Of a stretch of DNA of 64,000 nucleotides, positions 1 to 13,140 are shown piece after piece (the first letter of the stretch is position 1; the number at the start of each line of letters is the position of its first letter). The position numbers and the translations under genes are program-made. A model generated the notes under the pieces. That model was not told the DNA's origin, ran no database searches, and saw nothing but the letters and a program-made list of their open reading frames with translations. Where the stretch lies: contig OZ034978.1 in assembly GCA_964030785.1 (NCBI GenBank), forward strand, positions 11,839,953 to 11,903,952, in the 5' to 3' direction. Source of the DNA: Siderastrea siderea. Taxonomy: Eukaryota; Cnidaria; Anthozoa; Scleractinia; Rhizangiidae.

Positions 1-1499
1 ACCTCTTGAAAGAGCTATTAAGAAACTACTGTTTGGAACCTTTTTATGCCAAAACTTGAAGCATAAATACATGGAATCATAAAAGATCTAGAAGTCACTC
101 CCAGTGGCTTTAAGGATGCCGGAAAAAATACAGGCGTGTCCAAATGGGAAAATGAACTTAAAAAACCTCACGATCACGAGATCCAGGCTTAAGACTATAC
201 TGTTACAGCCACTGATTTATTGGGCCGATTTGGCCTGATTCGATTAAGAAAATGAGTACGCGGACGAAAATCGGCCGGATTTTTATCACCCGCTCGCTAT
301 ACCAATGAAAAAAAAAAAAAAAAAGGAATCGGCCGACAAATTGTGAAGTGTAAATTAGCCTATACGAATGAGTCAACTAATCGGGCCGATAAATCGGGAC
401 GTGCAAATTAGCCTTTAGAGAACTGGAATAACTGTGTGATCTAAAAATTTAGAGGAATTCTTTAATTCTCGTAGAAATGGTGGAATGAAGTGAATGAGCG
501 CGCTGGAAAAATCGTACGCCCTTTAGTGTTTTGCCCTCGACTGTCTAGGAGTCAATTAAACTGAAGAACTCCTCGTTGTTGAAACATTACAAAAAAAAAA
601 ACGAAGAAGAAGAACTATTAATATCGTTTGTCGCTAGCATTCTAACGTCAATAAAGAGAAAAAAAAAAACACGACAAAATTTCCTTTGCAGAAAAAGGAA
701 CATGAAACCGGAGTTGACGGTCCGAAGACGGCGGGCCAGTCTAGGAAAAAAAATTCTTGATAGCTCCTCTCAATATCGTTTATGACAACCAGGATAAGGC
801 ACTCAGTTTTTAAGGGACTTACTTTTTCGTAGAACGCTACGCTGGCTCTGGATGGTGAATGCTCTCCAACAGTCTTGTGTTTGGTGACTCCTGTTTACGT
901 TCGCCGAGCTTACTTAGTAAAAGTTGTGCTCCTATGGCTCAACTGTTCAGCTCAAAAACCTTACAGCTAACTGTGTCACTGACATCGCTAATTTTAATTT
1001 ACTCTAAATCGTGTGCGCCGAAAATAGCAAAGTACAGATTTATCACGAATAGCAAAGTACATATTCATCACGAATTATTTTTGTTAGAAATTGTTATCGG
1101 ACAGAGTAGTTTCCTGCCAATCAGGCGGCCCGAGCCGGGTCCTTAGCTGCTACTGCCCCCGCCCCCTCTATAAATCACGGGCTTCCCACCCATCGTAAAA
1201 ACCTTTCTGGTTCTCGAAAAGTGATATTTTACTGTCAGAACAAAAATCTTAAATGTAAGTGAAAACATTAACAGAACAGATGCAATATTTAGAAGGATTC
1301 AAAGTTTGGCGATTACACTGAAGAGACACCACGAATTAAAGTTCGTTGCGTTATCCTTTGACACCTCGTGTCAAGCATTTTCCCATGAATGTTTAGTTTA
1401 TTTTGACCCTTGATCGGCCGGCTTGTAATCCGCGTTGATTTGTGAAATCAACATACGAGTTATGTAATAATAATTACTCACGCTTTATAAATATTTTTA

Positions 1500-1660
1500 A
1501 TATCTGACTATCATAAGTATTTTATATAGCTCTAAGTATTATAAATTTTCTTTCTACATATTTTTAATATCTATTAATTGTGTCCCCAAATTAGTATGGG
1601 ATTTTCCCAGGCTATGTGGCCTTGACACATTAATAAAGTTTATCATCATCATCATCATCA
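1500..1660 (+). mobile_element. LINE-like 3' tail with (ATC)n
   Basis: An AT-rich segment ends in AATAAAG (1632-1638) followed directly by a run of ATC trinucleotides. A polyadenylation signal next to a short tandem tail is typical of the 3' end of CR1/L2-like non-LTR retrotransposons in invertebrates. No coding part is visible upstream, so only a 5'-truncated remnant is proposed. Confidence 0.4.
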
Positions 1661-3641
1661 AACTATGCTTGGACGTGACCGCTTTTCAGCCTGAAAATAT
1701 TCAAGTTTTGTGGTATCGTGTATGCTAAGCACGAGTGTGTATGCGTTTAAAAAGCTTAATTTAAAAATTCACTGGAAAATGAACTCGATGTAGTATTTCT
1801 AGTCACGTATACATTACTGATCCTGACCTATTTTTAGGTTCTGCGCGCTGTTTACAAGTTATGCCGGAAATAAGATAACTCCCCGCACGGACCCACGCGT
1901 GTCAAACGCGCAACTCGTATTTAAGCAACCATTCCCGGCTTCCCGGCTTTGCAACTTGAAACCAGCGATTAAAAAACGCAAAATTATTATTTTACCCTCG
2001 TGTTGTTTGAATAGATTGTTTCAATAGGACTCTTTGTTTTCATCAGGCTAGCGTGCAAGGCTATCGTCACGCGATCAAGCGCACGAGCGCACCCTTCCAA
2101 CTACTGAAAAAGGTTAAACATTTTGTTCTTTTTGGTCTGAAGTTAGACATGTACATGTTTTGCCTGCTAGTCTGAAATAGGATATGGACGTTTGCTATTT
2201 TGGCTTCAAAGGGAAAAGGTCTGATCTTGGGTAAGGAAAATCCCATATGTTAGTTTTAAAACGGTTACGAACTTAAAAAAGCAAGCAGCACACCCCTATC
2301 TAAGGCTTCTCGGAGTGCCCCTTTTTTGTATGTCATGGAAACTTTAAAGAGCAAGTAGTCGAAAAAGAAAACATAATACTAAATGAATAAATACAAACAG
2401 TACTTATATAGCTTCTACAGGGGAGTACCCCCTTCCCTCCCCACCCTGCCCACAAGCCGACACAAGAAGAACGAACGTGATTTGACCAGTACCAGTACAT
2501 CTTCACGCACGTGCCACGTGTGCAACTTGCCCACGTGTCTTCGGTAGCGTAGAGCTCGTGTAGAACTCGTACTTCTCTTACATAATCAAACACTGATAAA
2601 AAAGAAATAAATAATAACGTCATTTACGTATCAGGCGATGTAATCACTTGCTTGATCTCCTCAGTTTTGCGGGTAAGGATCTTGCTTCGATTAAACATCT
2701 ACTTGACTGATATTACAGGATTCTTAATTGCTGAAGTTTTCTTCAGAAAGCCTTAAGAGCCCAGTAGTTCTGTATGGATGGATAGAAAGTCTTGTCTTAT
2801 GAACATGGATAAACAAACTCCGTCCTGCAGCTAACTCCGATTACAAGTCTCAAAAGTGGGACTTTTTCCGCCTTTCAGTCACACCTCAGTTTACCTATTA
2901 ATTTTATGCCTGTGTATTTGTTTGGAATACAGCAGTTTCTGCGCCAAAAAAAATTTAAGAAAATGGGCGTTCACCTTTTACGGTGATACACAAAGTACCA
3001 CGATTTCTTTTTCCTTTTTTTGGAACGTTACAAATTTGAATTAGAGAAGTGAAGAAGAATCGAAGACTTCATGCCAAATTACTTATTTTATTCATCTGAG
3101 AGTTTATTTTGCTGGGGAATAACTGAATAAGCCGATGGCATCTCACACGCTACCGGTCACGAGACAGTCTTGTTAGTCCGTCAAAACAAATAAGCTAGTT
3201 TTGCAGGCAACTAACACGATATAGGAAGTGCCAAAAAAGACCACTGCACGTAAAACACGCGCCCAATAATTTTTGTATCGTGATGAACCCACCCGTGTGT
3301 TCTGACCCAGGCGTGGATGAGGGTACGGGATGAACTCCTCGGGAATTTTGGGCGGGGCTGGTCAAAACTATCATTCACTTCAGGCCAACACTGCTCAAAA
3401 ACCATACTCTTTATATTTAGTTAAATAAAACCTTCAAACGAGTGGTATACTGGGAGAATCTGAGCCGCTCGTCTTTTCTGACTGAACAGAGCAATTGACC
3501 GAGCTGCAAAGGTTCGAGGGTAACTGTGTACTAAAACGTTAAAGACGATTTGTCATTCAAGGGCATTGTCCTCCGATATACCAGCAAGCCAGCGGAGAGC
3601 AGTTTTTTTCTTCTATATCTCTCCGAACAAATTTTACACTC

Positions 3642-3670
3642 CATCCATCCATCCATCCATCCATCCATCC
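3642..3670. repeat. (ATCC)n microsatellite
   Basis: About seven perfect copies of the tetranucleotide CATC. The same motif forms the much longer array at 29239-29365. Confidence 0.9.
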
Positions 3671-5271
3671 TTAGATTCATCGAGAGTCCCTAACGTAACC
3701 TGAACTTCAATTCCAGCTATTTTTTATCGGGTAGACAAAACTTGTTCGCAGAACCCGCTGCCTTGTTCATTAGGGGCAATATTTTAATGTGTACGTCGCA
3801 CTCTGCAAACAAAGTTCCCTGTCATTAGTAATCCCCAAAGACGCAACTTCTTCGTTACGAAAAGGAACATGGTCGTGGTTTTCCTCAGTTTAATATCCAG
3901 AAAACAAATTTGATCGATGTTCTTGTGGATAGATCACAACCTTACTTTTCAGCACTTCCCGCGAAAGAACCACTTGCATTTTAATTTCAGCTTTTACAGC
4001 CAAAAAACGAAACAAATTTCAAGATGAAACTCTATGTACCTAACCTCATATCTTGGAAGATTAAGGTGTTTCCAAAAAGTGCCGTTTTTAAACGTTGCAC
4101 ATCAATCTTTCATAACTTCCTTACTTGTTAATATTTTGGCTTGAAAAATGTGCAACATGTTTGATAATGTTTGTTAAACAGAGACACAATTCGTCAGTGA
4201 GCTAAGTTATTGTTTTATGACAATTATTAAGTGTAGAAGAAACAGCTTTCTTTACAAGTGAATTTTGGAATGGCACTCTGAATGTCTCGATTAATTTTTC
4301 TTCAAATTTGTCTCATTTTAATCTGACGTTTTGACAGTATCAAGAACAATAATCGTTTAAATCGACTTCGTATTTTAAACTCAATATTTGTTCTTTTTTC
4401 TTATAAAAAAATCCTGTCAAGAACATGTAAAAACTTAGTTGAACTGGTTACAAAAAGGAACTTTAATTTTTTCGGATAAAACTCAAAATATAAGAAATAA
4501 GGAAACAATGTTTAAGAAGAAATATTCCTCTGGCCTAGGCTATTTGTAGATATCGTCAAAACTACTTCGCAGGTATTAAAATTAAAAGAAACGTCCTGCA
4601 AACATCTTACCCAGAGAGCAATGTACCAGTTACAAAAAGGATCAAATTGCATATTAAGCGCAATATATAAGTTCTTGTGAAGTAAATTCTAGTTTTTCGA
4701 TGCGTAACGATTGACGCTTTTTGTAATAGCATTGTTTAACTTCTTTGTTCTACAAAATCTTTTTTGTGAAAACGTCAGTGGCAAAAACGGACCAAAAATG
4801 TTCATATTTTCTTTAGTTTTTACAACAAAAAGCTCCTTTTTTAGTATGTTTTTTATCTATTAAGGCCTCATCTTATCCCAAAGTTAAAGTTCATTTCTAG
4901 CATTATTTTAACGAAAAAAATTGCAATCTTGAAACGAGGAGTTCTATCCAGGGTTACAAAAAGGACCTAAACACTCTCAATTCAGTGATGGAGAAATAGA
5001 GCAATTCATATACACTTCTTTGCCTTGTTTTGTAACAATTGAATCAATAAAACCAGAAAGAATAAACCGTCCATACTGTTCCCTAGTTTAAAAGAAACAG
5101 GAAAGAAAAACATTAATGGAAGGAAACGTCCCTAAAGGTACTAGGTCAGCTGGTGTTCAAGGTGCGGTGAAGTCCGCATGAAACTAATTTATGTAGGACA
5201 ATTTTCTTACGATCACATTAATATAACGTAATAAAATTGCCTTTATAATAAAGCTGCAACTTTCTGCGTGC

Positions 5272-5870
5272 AATATTGTGCGTAATGTTGCACGTAATGA
5301 TGTATGCAGTTTCCCTCGCTATGTTACACGTAATGTTGCGAGCAATATTGCGCACAATATCGTGTGCAACATTGAACGCAATGTTGCGCGCAATGATGCA
5401 CACATTATTGTAAGTAATATTGTGGACAATATCATGGCGCGCAATACTGTTCGTTATGATTAGCTCAATGTTGTCCCTCGCCATGTTACACGTAATGTTG
5501 CACGCAATATTGAGCACGATATTGCGTGTAATGTTCCGCATAATCATGCGCAATGTTGCACGCAATATTAGGTGAAATATTTCGCGTCACTGTGCGCACA
5601 ATGTTACTAGCAATATTAAGGACAGTGTTTCGTGTTATGGTGCGTGCAATATTGCAGGCAATATTGAGGACAATTTGTTGCGCAACGTTGCTCGTTGTGA
5701 CGCGCACGTTGCACGCAATATCGCACACAGTGTTGAGTGCCATGTTCCGCATAATCATGCGCACAATGTTCCGTGTTGTGATGCGCACAATATTTCAAGC
5801 AATATTGAGGACAAAATGACGCGCGATGTTGCTCGTTATGCTGCGCACAATGTTGCACGCAGTACTGGAT
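5272..5870. repeat. palindromic 12-bp minisatellite block
   Basis: The first half of each large unit, plus about 100 bp before the first unit, consists of degenerate copies of a 12-bp motif close to AATATTGCGCGC. Neighbouring copies form self-complementary decamers such as GCAATATTGC and GCAATGTTGC. Because the period is a multiple of three, translations show recurring N-I-A-R-like patterns on both strands. The motif is rich in CpG. Equivalent blocks occupy about 6274-6767 and 7171-7661. Confidence 0.85.
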
Positions 5871-8064
5871 GGAATGGAAACTTGAAAATGCCGCAAGTGT
5901 GGTGAGTTTAGGTCATTAAGTAATTCCATGTATGTGTCTTTGACCTTTTGCCACTGGAACGAGGGAGGTAAAGCCTTTTTTTTCGTTAGGTGAATGCTTG
6001 TTCGTTTAAAACGTATTATATAGTGTAATTTTTTAGGAGTTTTTAATTTTGGATGATAAGGTGGTGTGTGTGACCACGTTTGAGGCACTTAAAGTCAAGG
6101 AATCGGTCGCATGCTGTTTATTGACAGTGTCCTCTTTTTCGCGCTGATAGATAGGAAACGACTGCCACGCAGGCTATGTAAGGGGCGAACCTTGCCTAAG
6201 ACTGACACTGTTTCGTGACTAACATTTTTGAACCTTCTATTGAACACGTCCTGATACCACCAAATCAACATGTCGCAATGTTGCGCGCAATGATGCACAC
6301 ATTATTGTAAGTAATATTGTGGACAATATCATGGCGCGCAATACTGTTCGTTATGATTAGCTCAATGTTGTCCCTCGCCATGTTACACGTAATGTTGCAC
6401 GCAATATTGAGCACGATATTGCGTGTAATGTTCCGCATAATCACGCGCAATGTTGCACGCAATATTAGGTGAAATATTTCGCGTCACTGTGCGCACAATG
6501 TTACTAGCAATATTAAGGACAATGTTTCGTGTTATGGTGCGTGCAATATTGCAGGCAATATTGAGGACAATTTGTTGCGCAATGTTGCTCGTTGTGACGC
6601 GCACGTTGCACGCAATATCGCACACAGTGTTGAGTGCCATGTTCCGCATAATCATGCACACAATGTTCCGTGTTGTGATGCGCACAATATTTCAAGCAAT
6701 ATTGAGGACAAAATGACGCGCGATGTTGCTCGTTATGCTGCGCACAATGTTGCACGCAGTACTGGATGGAATGGAAACTTGAAAATGCCGCAAGTGTGGT
6801 GAGTTTAGGTCATTAAGTAATTCCATGTATGTGTCTTTGACCTTTTGCCACTGGAACGAGGGAGGTAAAGCCTTTTTTTTCGTTAGGTGAATGCTTGTTC
6901 GTTTAAAACGTATTATATAGTGTAATTTTTTAGGAGTTTTTAATTTTGGATGATAAGATGGCGTGTGTGACCATGTTTGAGGCACTTAAAGTCAAGGAAT
7001 CGGTCGCATGCTGTTTATTGACAGTGTCCTCTTTTTCGCGCTGATAGATAGGAAACGACTGCCACGCAGGCTATGTAAGGGGCGAACCTTGACTAAGACT
7101 GACACTGTTTCGTGACTAACATTTTTGAACCTTCTATTGAACACGTCCTGATACCACCAAATCAACATGTCGCAATGTTGCGTGCAATGATGCACACATT
7201 ATTGTAAGTAATATTGTGGACAATATCATGGCGCGCAATACTGTTCGTTATGATTAGCTCAATGTTGTCCCTCGCCATGTTACACGTAATGTTGCACGCA
7301 ATATTGAGCACGATATTGCGTGTAATGTTCCACATAATCATGCGCAATGTTGCACGCAATATTAGGTGAAATATTTCGCGTCACTGTGCGCACAATGTTA
7401 CTAGCAATATTAAGGACAATGTTTCGTGTTATGGTGCGTGCAATATTGCAGGCAATATTGAGGACAATTTGTTGCGCAATGTTGCTCGTTGTGACGCGCA
7501 CGTTGCACGCAATATCGCACACAGTGTTGAGTGCCATGTTCCGCATAATCATGCGCACGTTCCGTGTTGTGATGCGCACAATATTTCAAGCAATATTGAG
7601 GACAAAATGACGCGCGATGTTGCTCGTTATGCTGCACACAATGTTGCACGCAGTACTGGATGGAATGGAAACTTGAAAATGCCGCAAGTGTGGTGAGTTT
7701 AGGTCATTAAGTAATTCCATGTATGTGTCTTTGACCTTTTGCCACTGGAACGAGGGAGGTAAAGCCTTTTTTTTCGTTAGGTGAATGCTTGTTCGTTTAA
7801 AACGTATTATATAGTGTAATTTTTTAGGAGTTTTTAATTTTGGATGATAAGATGGTGTGTGTGACCATGTTTGAGGCACTTAAAGTCAAGGAATCGGTCG
7901 CATGCTGTTTATTGACAGTGTCCTCTTTTTCGCGCTGATAGATAGGAAACGACTGCCACGCAGGCTATGTAAGGGGCGAACCTTGACTAAGACTGACACT
8001 GTTTCGTGACTAACATTTTTGAACCTTCTATTGAACACGTCCTGATACCACCAAATCAACATGT
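5377..8064. repeat. three tandem ~897-bp repeat units
   Basis: Three head-to-tail units start at 5377, 6274 and 7171, each at the same CGCAATGTTGC junction. Spacing is 897 and 897 bp; the third unit is 894 bp because of a 3-bp deletion near 7557. The units are nearly identical, with scattered single-base changes, so the amplification looks recent. Each unit has a palindrome-rich first half (about 500 bp) and a non-repetitive second half containing a T-run and an ATTATATAGTG stretch. Open frames inside appear in several frames on both strands and are by-products of the periodicity. Confidence 0.95.
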
Positions 8065-8070
8065 CGCAAT

Positions 8071-10490
8071 TCGTGTAACTACCTGGTAACAGCACAGTAA
8101 GCATGACCGAAATCATACCCATAGAAGTTCAGAGGGCAAAGATGTGGTAGACTGATAGAAGTCTTCCAGATAGTTGAGTAGGCAAGCAAAATCAGGAGAG
8201 GACAGGAAGCCTAGAGTGGGCAGACAATATTTTTTTTACTCCTGTCGCTTGCTCTTCAAGCTTGTTTAGAGTGCTTGCATGATTTAGCTTGCCCGCTTGG
8301 CTTTCTAGACAGGGTTCTGCTAGCAGTCTAAATACATGATAAGTTGGATAGAGGTCTTCAGTAGCAACAGCATTATGGTCAAGGATCTCCCAACATGAAC
8401 ATTTGGACACCAAAACATTAAATTAACATTCAATTAGCCCATTTCATAATAAAACAGCTATAAACGGTACTTATTGGTAAACCTAAGTGCATCAGCAGAA
8501 TAACAGTCAAATTGCCAGATAAAGAGGTGTCAAATCAATTTCACTAATGGCATCATTTTCCTGTAGCATGTACATGGATCCATTTTTATTGGAATGTAAC
8601 CAGCTAAAAGAGATAACAATGAAGTAATGTTAATGGAAACCAGACACAGGTTTAGTGGCGTAAATAGCTTTATTATAGGCTTTACTATGCTACTACCTTT
8701 ACTAGAGTTTTCATAGCCTCAAGTAGTTAGGTGTCATGTTAGATCGGTGCTTATCCTGAAACGATCATATTGATTACCCCATGGCTGATAAAATCTCAGA
8801 AAGACCCGGAATACTTTGTAAAACTCGCAAAGTACCGCAGGGAATGTTTGCCAAACCTAGTGGTACTTGTCTGCTTGTTTACAAGTGTTTAATAGCCTGA
8901 CGACTGTTAACTTGCTAAATGAATTTAGTTACCTGCCTGATTTCCATAATAGCCTACAACATCTATCATGAAGATCCACTGAGCCTACTGTAAGCTACAA
9001 TGTCCAATTTAAGTACCAAGGGGTCAATTAGCATCATTGAAGGAAAGACTTGGAAAATGCTACCATCTGAACTAAGAAATGAAAGTAACTATTTACAATA
9101 CAACATGGTTTAACAAGCATTTCAATCCACCTTCCAGATTGTTAATTTACGCACTTTTGTGTATTCTGTAACCACGTATTGAAATGTAGTGTGATATCGT
9201 AGTGTGACTGATTAAATTGTTGCATAGCTACATGTACACTGTAAGTTAGCTGAAATTTACAGTCTGAGTTCCTTTTTTGGTAAACAAGGTCTATATTTCC
9301 TTGGAATCAAGCTTCTGCTGATTCTGTTGAAAATGTGCACAATTAAATAAATAATTAATTAATTAAATAAATAGTTCTTGTAACTTGTTTGAATCCAGTT
9401 CATCAATTCCTTCTTACACTGTATGCTTCGAGTTCTATCTCAGGTTCTTCTTCCCTAAAAATTAATGGCAATGAACATCTATAGGTTAGACAGGTATCTA
9501 TGGGTTTTGCCAACCTCTTTCGTTGTTGTAAACTTTCAAGAATATTTTTTTTATGTGGCTACATTACAAGGTTAAAATCCTCAACTCTACTTTCAAAAAA
9601 AAGCAATTCATTAGATTGTGATCACTCTTCAGTATTTGGCCAATGTATAAAGTGCTCAGCTGCAATTACTATTTTTAAAACAAGATTGTAGGAACCCACA
9701 TCCATACTTCCCTAACAGCTTCATATAATTATATTAAAAAAACTGACAACAGAGAAGTTACAAGGAACATAGTTTATAATACATGTATACACATTTAATC
9801 ATTAGGGGTAAAGTTGCACACAAGCCAATGAGGCCCACGTGGCTGGAGCTTATCCCGGTTTTTGCAGCATGAAGCAACCAAGAGTATTGCTATGTGATAA
9901 GAAAATTTGCTGATGTTTCTTCAATAGTTTATTAACATAGAAAAGCCAACAGCAGTAAACTGAACATGTTAATCACCCGTTCATCTGTATTGTAGTGTAA
10001 CGCCTTAGTGTGTGAACTACCTGAAGTTGTAAGTAGTAAACCTTTAACAGGGTAACTGACTTGCCAATGATGGAATGGCCTAGGACAATAATTAGATCAT
10101 TGATAACCAATAGCAGTTTAGGATTAGTCGTCGGAAGATTACATCATCTATGTAGAGGTTGGCATATGTGCTTTGCAAGTAGTTCTTTGGTTATGCCCAA
10201 CCGGGCTATACGGTACTTGCCGAGGTTAGACCCGTGCGGTTATCCCAGTGGGATACACCCCCAGTGGGGACGTCGGTAACACAATCCAGTCCTATCTGTA
10301 TGCAGTTGAATTGGTTTAATACCAAGTGGTTGCATTCTTGGCTAGAGTTACGAAGTTATCTTGGAGATATCGCAGTATTACATCCTGCTGTATAGTTCCC
10401 GTACTTCCGCAGCCAGCGAGTGACTCCCCCATGGTCATTGTCAAAACAGCCACAAAACTTGTTATCGCAGCTACATGTACCCCCCTCCCC
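8071..10490. other. no recognisable gene
   Basis: A unique-looking AT-rich stretch after the tandem array. Short open frames occur on both strands but none has domain-like composition, splice signals in phase or a recognisable family. It could be intron or 3' untranslated sequence of the minus-strand gene whose exon lies at 17178-17286; that link is a guess. Confidence 0.5.
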
Positions 10491-10494
10491 CTGA

Positions 10495-10645
10495 ATGGGA
10501 TGCTATTCCATTGCAGGGTTAATCCCCAGGAGTATGTTGCCGGTACCCATTTTATACACCTGGGTGAAGAGAGGCAATGTTGGATAAAGTTTCTTGTCTA
10601 AGGAAACAACACGATGGCAGGGACTGGACTCGAACCTAAGATCTT
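10495..10645 (-). repeat. SINE-like interspersed repeat, copy 1
   Basis: The segment carries GGTACCCATTTTATACACC, seen again in opposite orientation at 12785-13070. On the minus strand it contains GGTTCGAGTCC, a perfect RNA polymerase III B-box, suggesting a tRNA-derived SINE, although no clear A-box is visible. A similar sequence is, from memory, common in coral genomes. Confidence 0.5.
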
Positions 10646-11033
10646 CAGATCTGAAATCTTGCTCATATAAAGAAGGAAAATAACACACAAATCTTACTTA
10701 CTTACTTAGGCCTCTTTACACCATGTGGCACATAAGGCCCCAACACAAGAATCTACACTGGGTTAATTTTGTCAAACCAAAACATATAGCAGTGATAACA
10801 AGCTTAAACTTCACAAGTAGTTGTCCACCCCCCCCCCCTTCCAAAAAAAAAAAGAAAAGATTTTTGCAGGGCCTTCACTTGGCCAGATACTGGCATGCAC
10901 TTTGGCCTCGCTTTCATGCTCCCCACACCCCAAATGGACAATTTAGCATATAGGTGCAAGCGAGTAGGTGAATATTACTCGTGGTTGAGCTATTTTGTTA
11001 TTTCCTTCAAGTTTTTTAGAGAAGTTTTTAAGT

Positions 11034-11380
11034 TTGTCGAAAAGGCGCAGTTTGAAGTCCACTCATAAACACAAGTGGCGCACCTACATATATGATGTAA
11101 AGCGGTCGCCATATTTTGAGAGTGATTCCTGCCAATGATGTAGGACCACAAAGCCTTCACAAGACTTTTCAGAGTCAGAAACTAAGTTTTCCACGAAAAT
11201 TTTCTAGTTTGTCGACAAGACACAGTTTGAAGTCCGCTTACAAACACAAGCTGTGGAGGTAGGACATACAGCGCATGTGAAAACATTGCTTATTCGTACT
11301 TAGGTTTGGCTATTCCTTGAATTTATAGGATTTTGAGAGAGATTTCTGCTGACTTTCAAAGCCAGAAACTGGTCATGTTG
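11034..11380. repeat. diverged tandem duplication
   Basis: Two adjacent related blocks begin at about 11034 and 11207. Both contain CAGTTTGAAGTCC followed by ACAAACACAAG-like sequence, and both continue into related 'gagagatttctgc/cagaaact' stretches. Divergence is high, so the duplication is old. No function is evident. Confidence 0.6.
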
Positions 11381-12784
11381 GTGTAAGTCACGACGATAAA
11401 GACTGATATGAAGGCTAAATATTACTTTAAATGCATGATAAACTTGGACACTTGTGTTAGGACAAGTAACGAGTTATGCAACAGCCTGGCTCTGTTATGT
11501 TTGACATGAGAAATCTTTAGTGGGTGAATTTGTCAATTGAGGTATCAAAAAGCTCTTTGATACTATAAATTCATCGTTGTTATGTAGTGCTTGAAATTTT
11601 CATGTTAATCTGCTTACCTTGATGGTTATTTTTAAAACAAACCACTAACAAACTTGTTGATGTAAAGTCATGCACAAACCTCTGAAGGGTTAGTTGAATT
11701 ATGTAATTCCAGTAATTTTGCATAACTATTGAGATGTCAATCCAAAACATTGCAAATTTTTAAGAACAAATTAACACAATGGACATTAAAATACATCTTA
11801 TACTAAAAAGTATTTTTGACTAATCAAAAGCATTAGTAATTAACTAGATACATAACCATATTGTCTGTCATGTCGATGTTACACACAGACACTCAGTTCA
11901 AACAGGAAAATATTATTTAATTCAACAGTAAGTCCTCTGTGTACATCTTCTTAACTCGAGCTCACATCCTGATTTAACCACAAGGTTCGTAAAACTACTG
12001 GCACGTATGTGCATTATACAAACACTGCTAATCAATGTGATCAAAAGCTAGTCTCTCATGACAGTCAAAAGGTTAATAGCACATTAATTTTGTAACAGGT
12101 GCTCTCCTTGTAAAGCCCATAAAGGTTTGTTGTGAGCTCCTGCTCCATAATAATAATATAATCAATACAAGCAATAAATATTGTAAAATGGCTATTGGGG
12201 CAAATACATGTAAATAAGCTGTTTCTTGCTGATCTGTCAACACTCCCTCCCTAAATGAAGTTGTACACTTCAGCTTGTAAAGTGAAAATGAAGTGATTAA
12301 TGCTTCTGGCTGAGTAAGAACATTTTTTTTGTAACCAGTGACTATTGCTGCCGACTTGAATGCTTTTAATAATTAAATTATTAGTAACTTTGCTGAACAC
12401 ATAATTATCAGCGTTGTTGACCTTCAGAAAGAAGCGAAGTGAATAACCTTGGTATTTAGGAATACCAGTGAGAAATATTTCAGAAGGAAATTTCAAATTG
12501 CATTTGGTTGGATTGCCGGCTTTGGTGGCAAGTCTGCTTATTGCATAAGGATTTCCTTTAAAAAACCTTGTGATCTAATTTCAACTTAACAGTACAAATC
12601 TTTCTATGGATATTGGGCACCAGTAACATTTAAGATCAGCAATCTTACAAGTTCATTTTTTAGGCAAGTACAGTATCACTGACAACAACACTCTAGATGT
12701 ACCCAAATCAAAAATCTGAAATCTAGAAACCAAAAACGAGAAACAAACCAAATGAATAGGTCTAATTTATTCAAGATTGTAAAC

Positions 12785-13070
12785 TGAATCTATGTGACAC
12801 TTTGTCTCTCTCCACCCAGGTGTATAAAATGGGTACCAGCAACATACTCCTGGGGATTAACCCTGTGACGGAATAGCATCCCATTCGGGGCGAGTAGCTG
12901 TGATAACAGGTTTTGTGGCTGTCTGGACAATAACTGTGGAAACTCTGGAAACTTTTACCCCACGTTGTCTCTCTCCGCCCAGGTGTATACAATTGGGTAC
13001 CTGCGACATACATTACTGCTGGGGGTAACCCTAAAATGGATGGGCATCCCATCCAGGGGGGAGTAGCAAT
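12785..13070 (+). repeat. SINE-like interspersed repeat, copies 2 and 3
   Basis: Two adjacent, mutually diverged copies (about 12785-12960 and 12961-13070) of the repeat at 10495-10645, in the opposite orientation to it. Both contain CCAGGTGTATA followed by a GGGTACC block. They directly precede the TTAA-flanked element at 13141. Confidence 0.6.
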
Positions 13071-13140
13071 ACTCTCAGTTGCCTTATGTTATAGAAACCA
13101 GGTTAAGATCCAGCTCGTGTGGGCTACCGGGTGTGTTTAA

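Larger units (their letters stand above)
1..5271. other. gene-poor host DNA
   Basis: No open frame here looks like a protein. The stretch holds poly-A runs, TCGGCCGA-type short palindromes near 230-400, a LINE-like tail (1560-1660), a short ATCC microsatellite (3642-3670) and scattered GTTACAAAAAGGA motifs near 4448, 4630 and 4955. It may be intronic or intergenic; nothing seen decides which. Confidence 0.6.

Noticed and set aside
5218..7661. Many open frames of 65-100 codons on both strands in the tandem array
   Set aside because: They repeat with the 897-bp unit and arise because the minisatellite period is a multiple of three; composition is N-I-A-R-type repetition, not protein-like.
5272..8070. 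CRISPR-like array
   Set aside because: Repeats are degenerate and palindromic without unique spacers, and the context is eukaryotic.
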